Shown here in pieces: positions 6,042 through 6,054 of a stretch of DNA of 6,054 nucleotides. The stretch is taken from NCBI GenBank assembly GCA_934249215.1, contig CAKQKN010000010.1:1-6054 (forward strand), read 5' to 3'. Origin of the DNA: an uncultured Clostridia bacterium (GTDB lineage: Bacteria; Bacillota; Clostridia; Christensenellales; Borkfalkiaceae). Every line of letters starts with the position of its first letter. Positions within the stretch are counted from its first letter, which is position 1. Position numbers and translations under genes: made by a program. A model generated the notes under the pieces. The model ran no database searches, was not told the origin of the DNA, and worked only from the letters and a program-made list of their open reading frames with translations.

Positions 6042-6054
6042 GTTATATGGGTTG

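Overview
The window looks like chromosomal DNA from a Clostridia-type member of the Bacillota, possibly an uncultured gut lineage. The reasons are strong purine-rich ribosome binding sites, a sigma-A-like promoter with an extended -10, an ABC exporter of a type I know mainly from Clostridia, and a BspA-type leucine-rich-repeat lipoprotein ending in an InlB-repeat-like module. The standard genetic code fits, and base composition is roughly balanced with many CpG-containing codons. The lineage is inferred from style, not from a marker gene.

All genes are on the + strand. Bases 1-47 are probably the last codons of an upstream gene whose TGA overlaps the ATG of the next gene (TGATG). Bases 47-1951 encode a full-length type IV ABC exporter half-transporter with all catalytic motifs. 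The overlap suggests it is the second, catalytically complete half of a heterodimeric exporter. Bases 1952-2074 hold a good promoter and a structured leader with two hairpins and a Shine-Dalgarno site.

Bases 2075-3826 encode a three-span membrane protein with a large domain, probably outside the membrane, of unknown function. After 55 bases with no terminator, bases 3882-5987 encode a lipoprotein made of a fibronectin-III-like domain, two blocks of BspA-type repeats separated by an acidic serine-rich linker, and an InlB-repeat-like C-terminus. A 16-bp perfect hairpin at 6004-6041 ends the unit.

The window therefore reads as the end of an exporter operon followed by a separately promoted two-gene cell-envelope operon. 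No mobile element, CRISPR array, tRNA or rRNA was seen, and no stretch over 300 bases lacks a gene. The least understood parts are the membrane protein at 2075-3826, its structured leader, and a cluster of inverted repeats inside its coding sequence. I see no clear sign of a new defence or mobile system.
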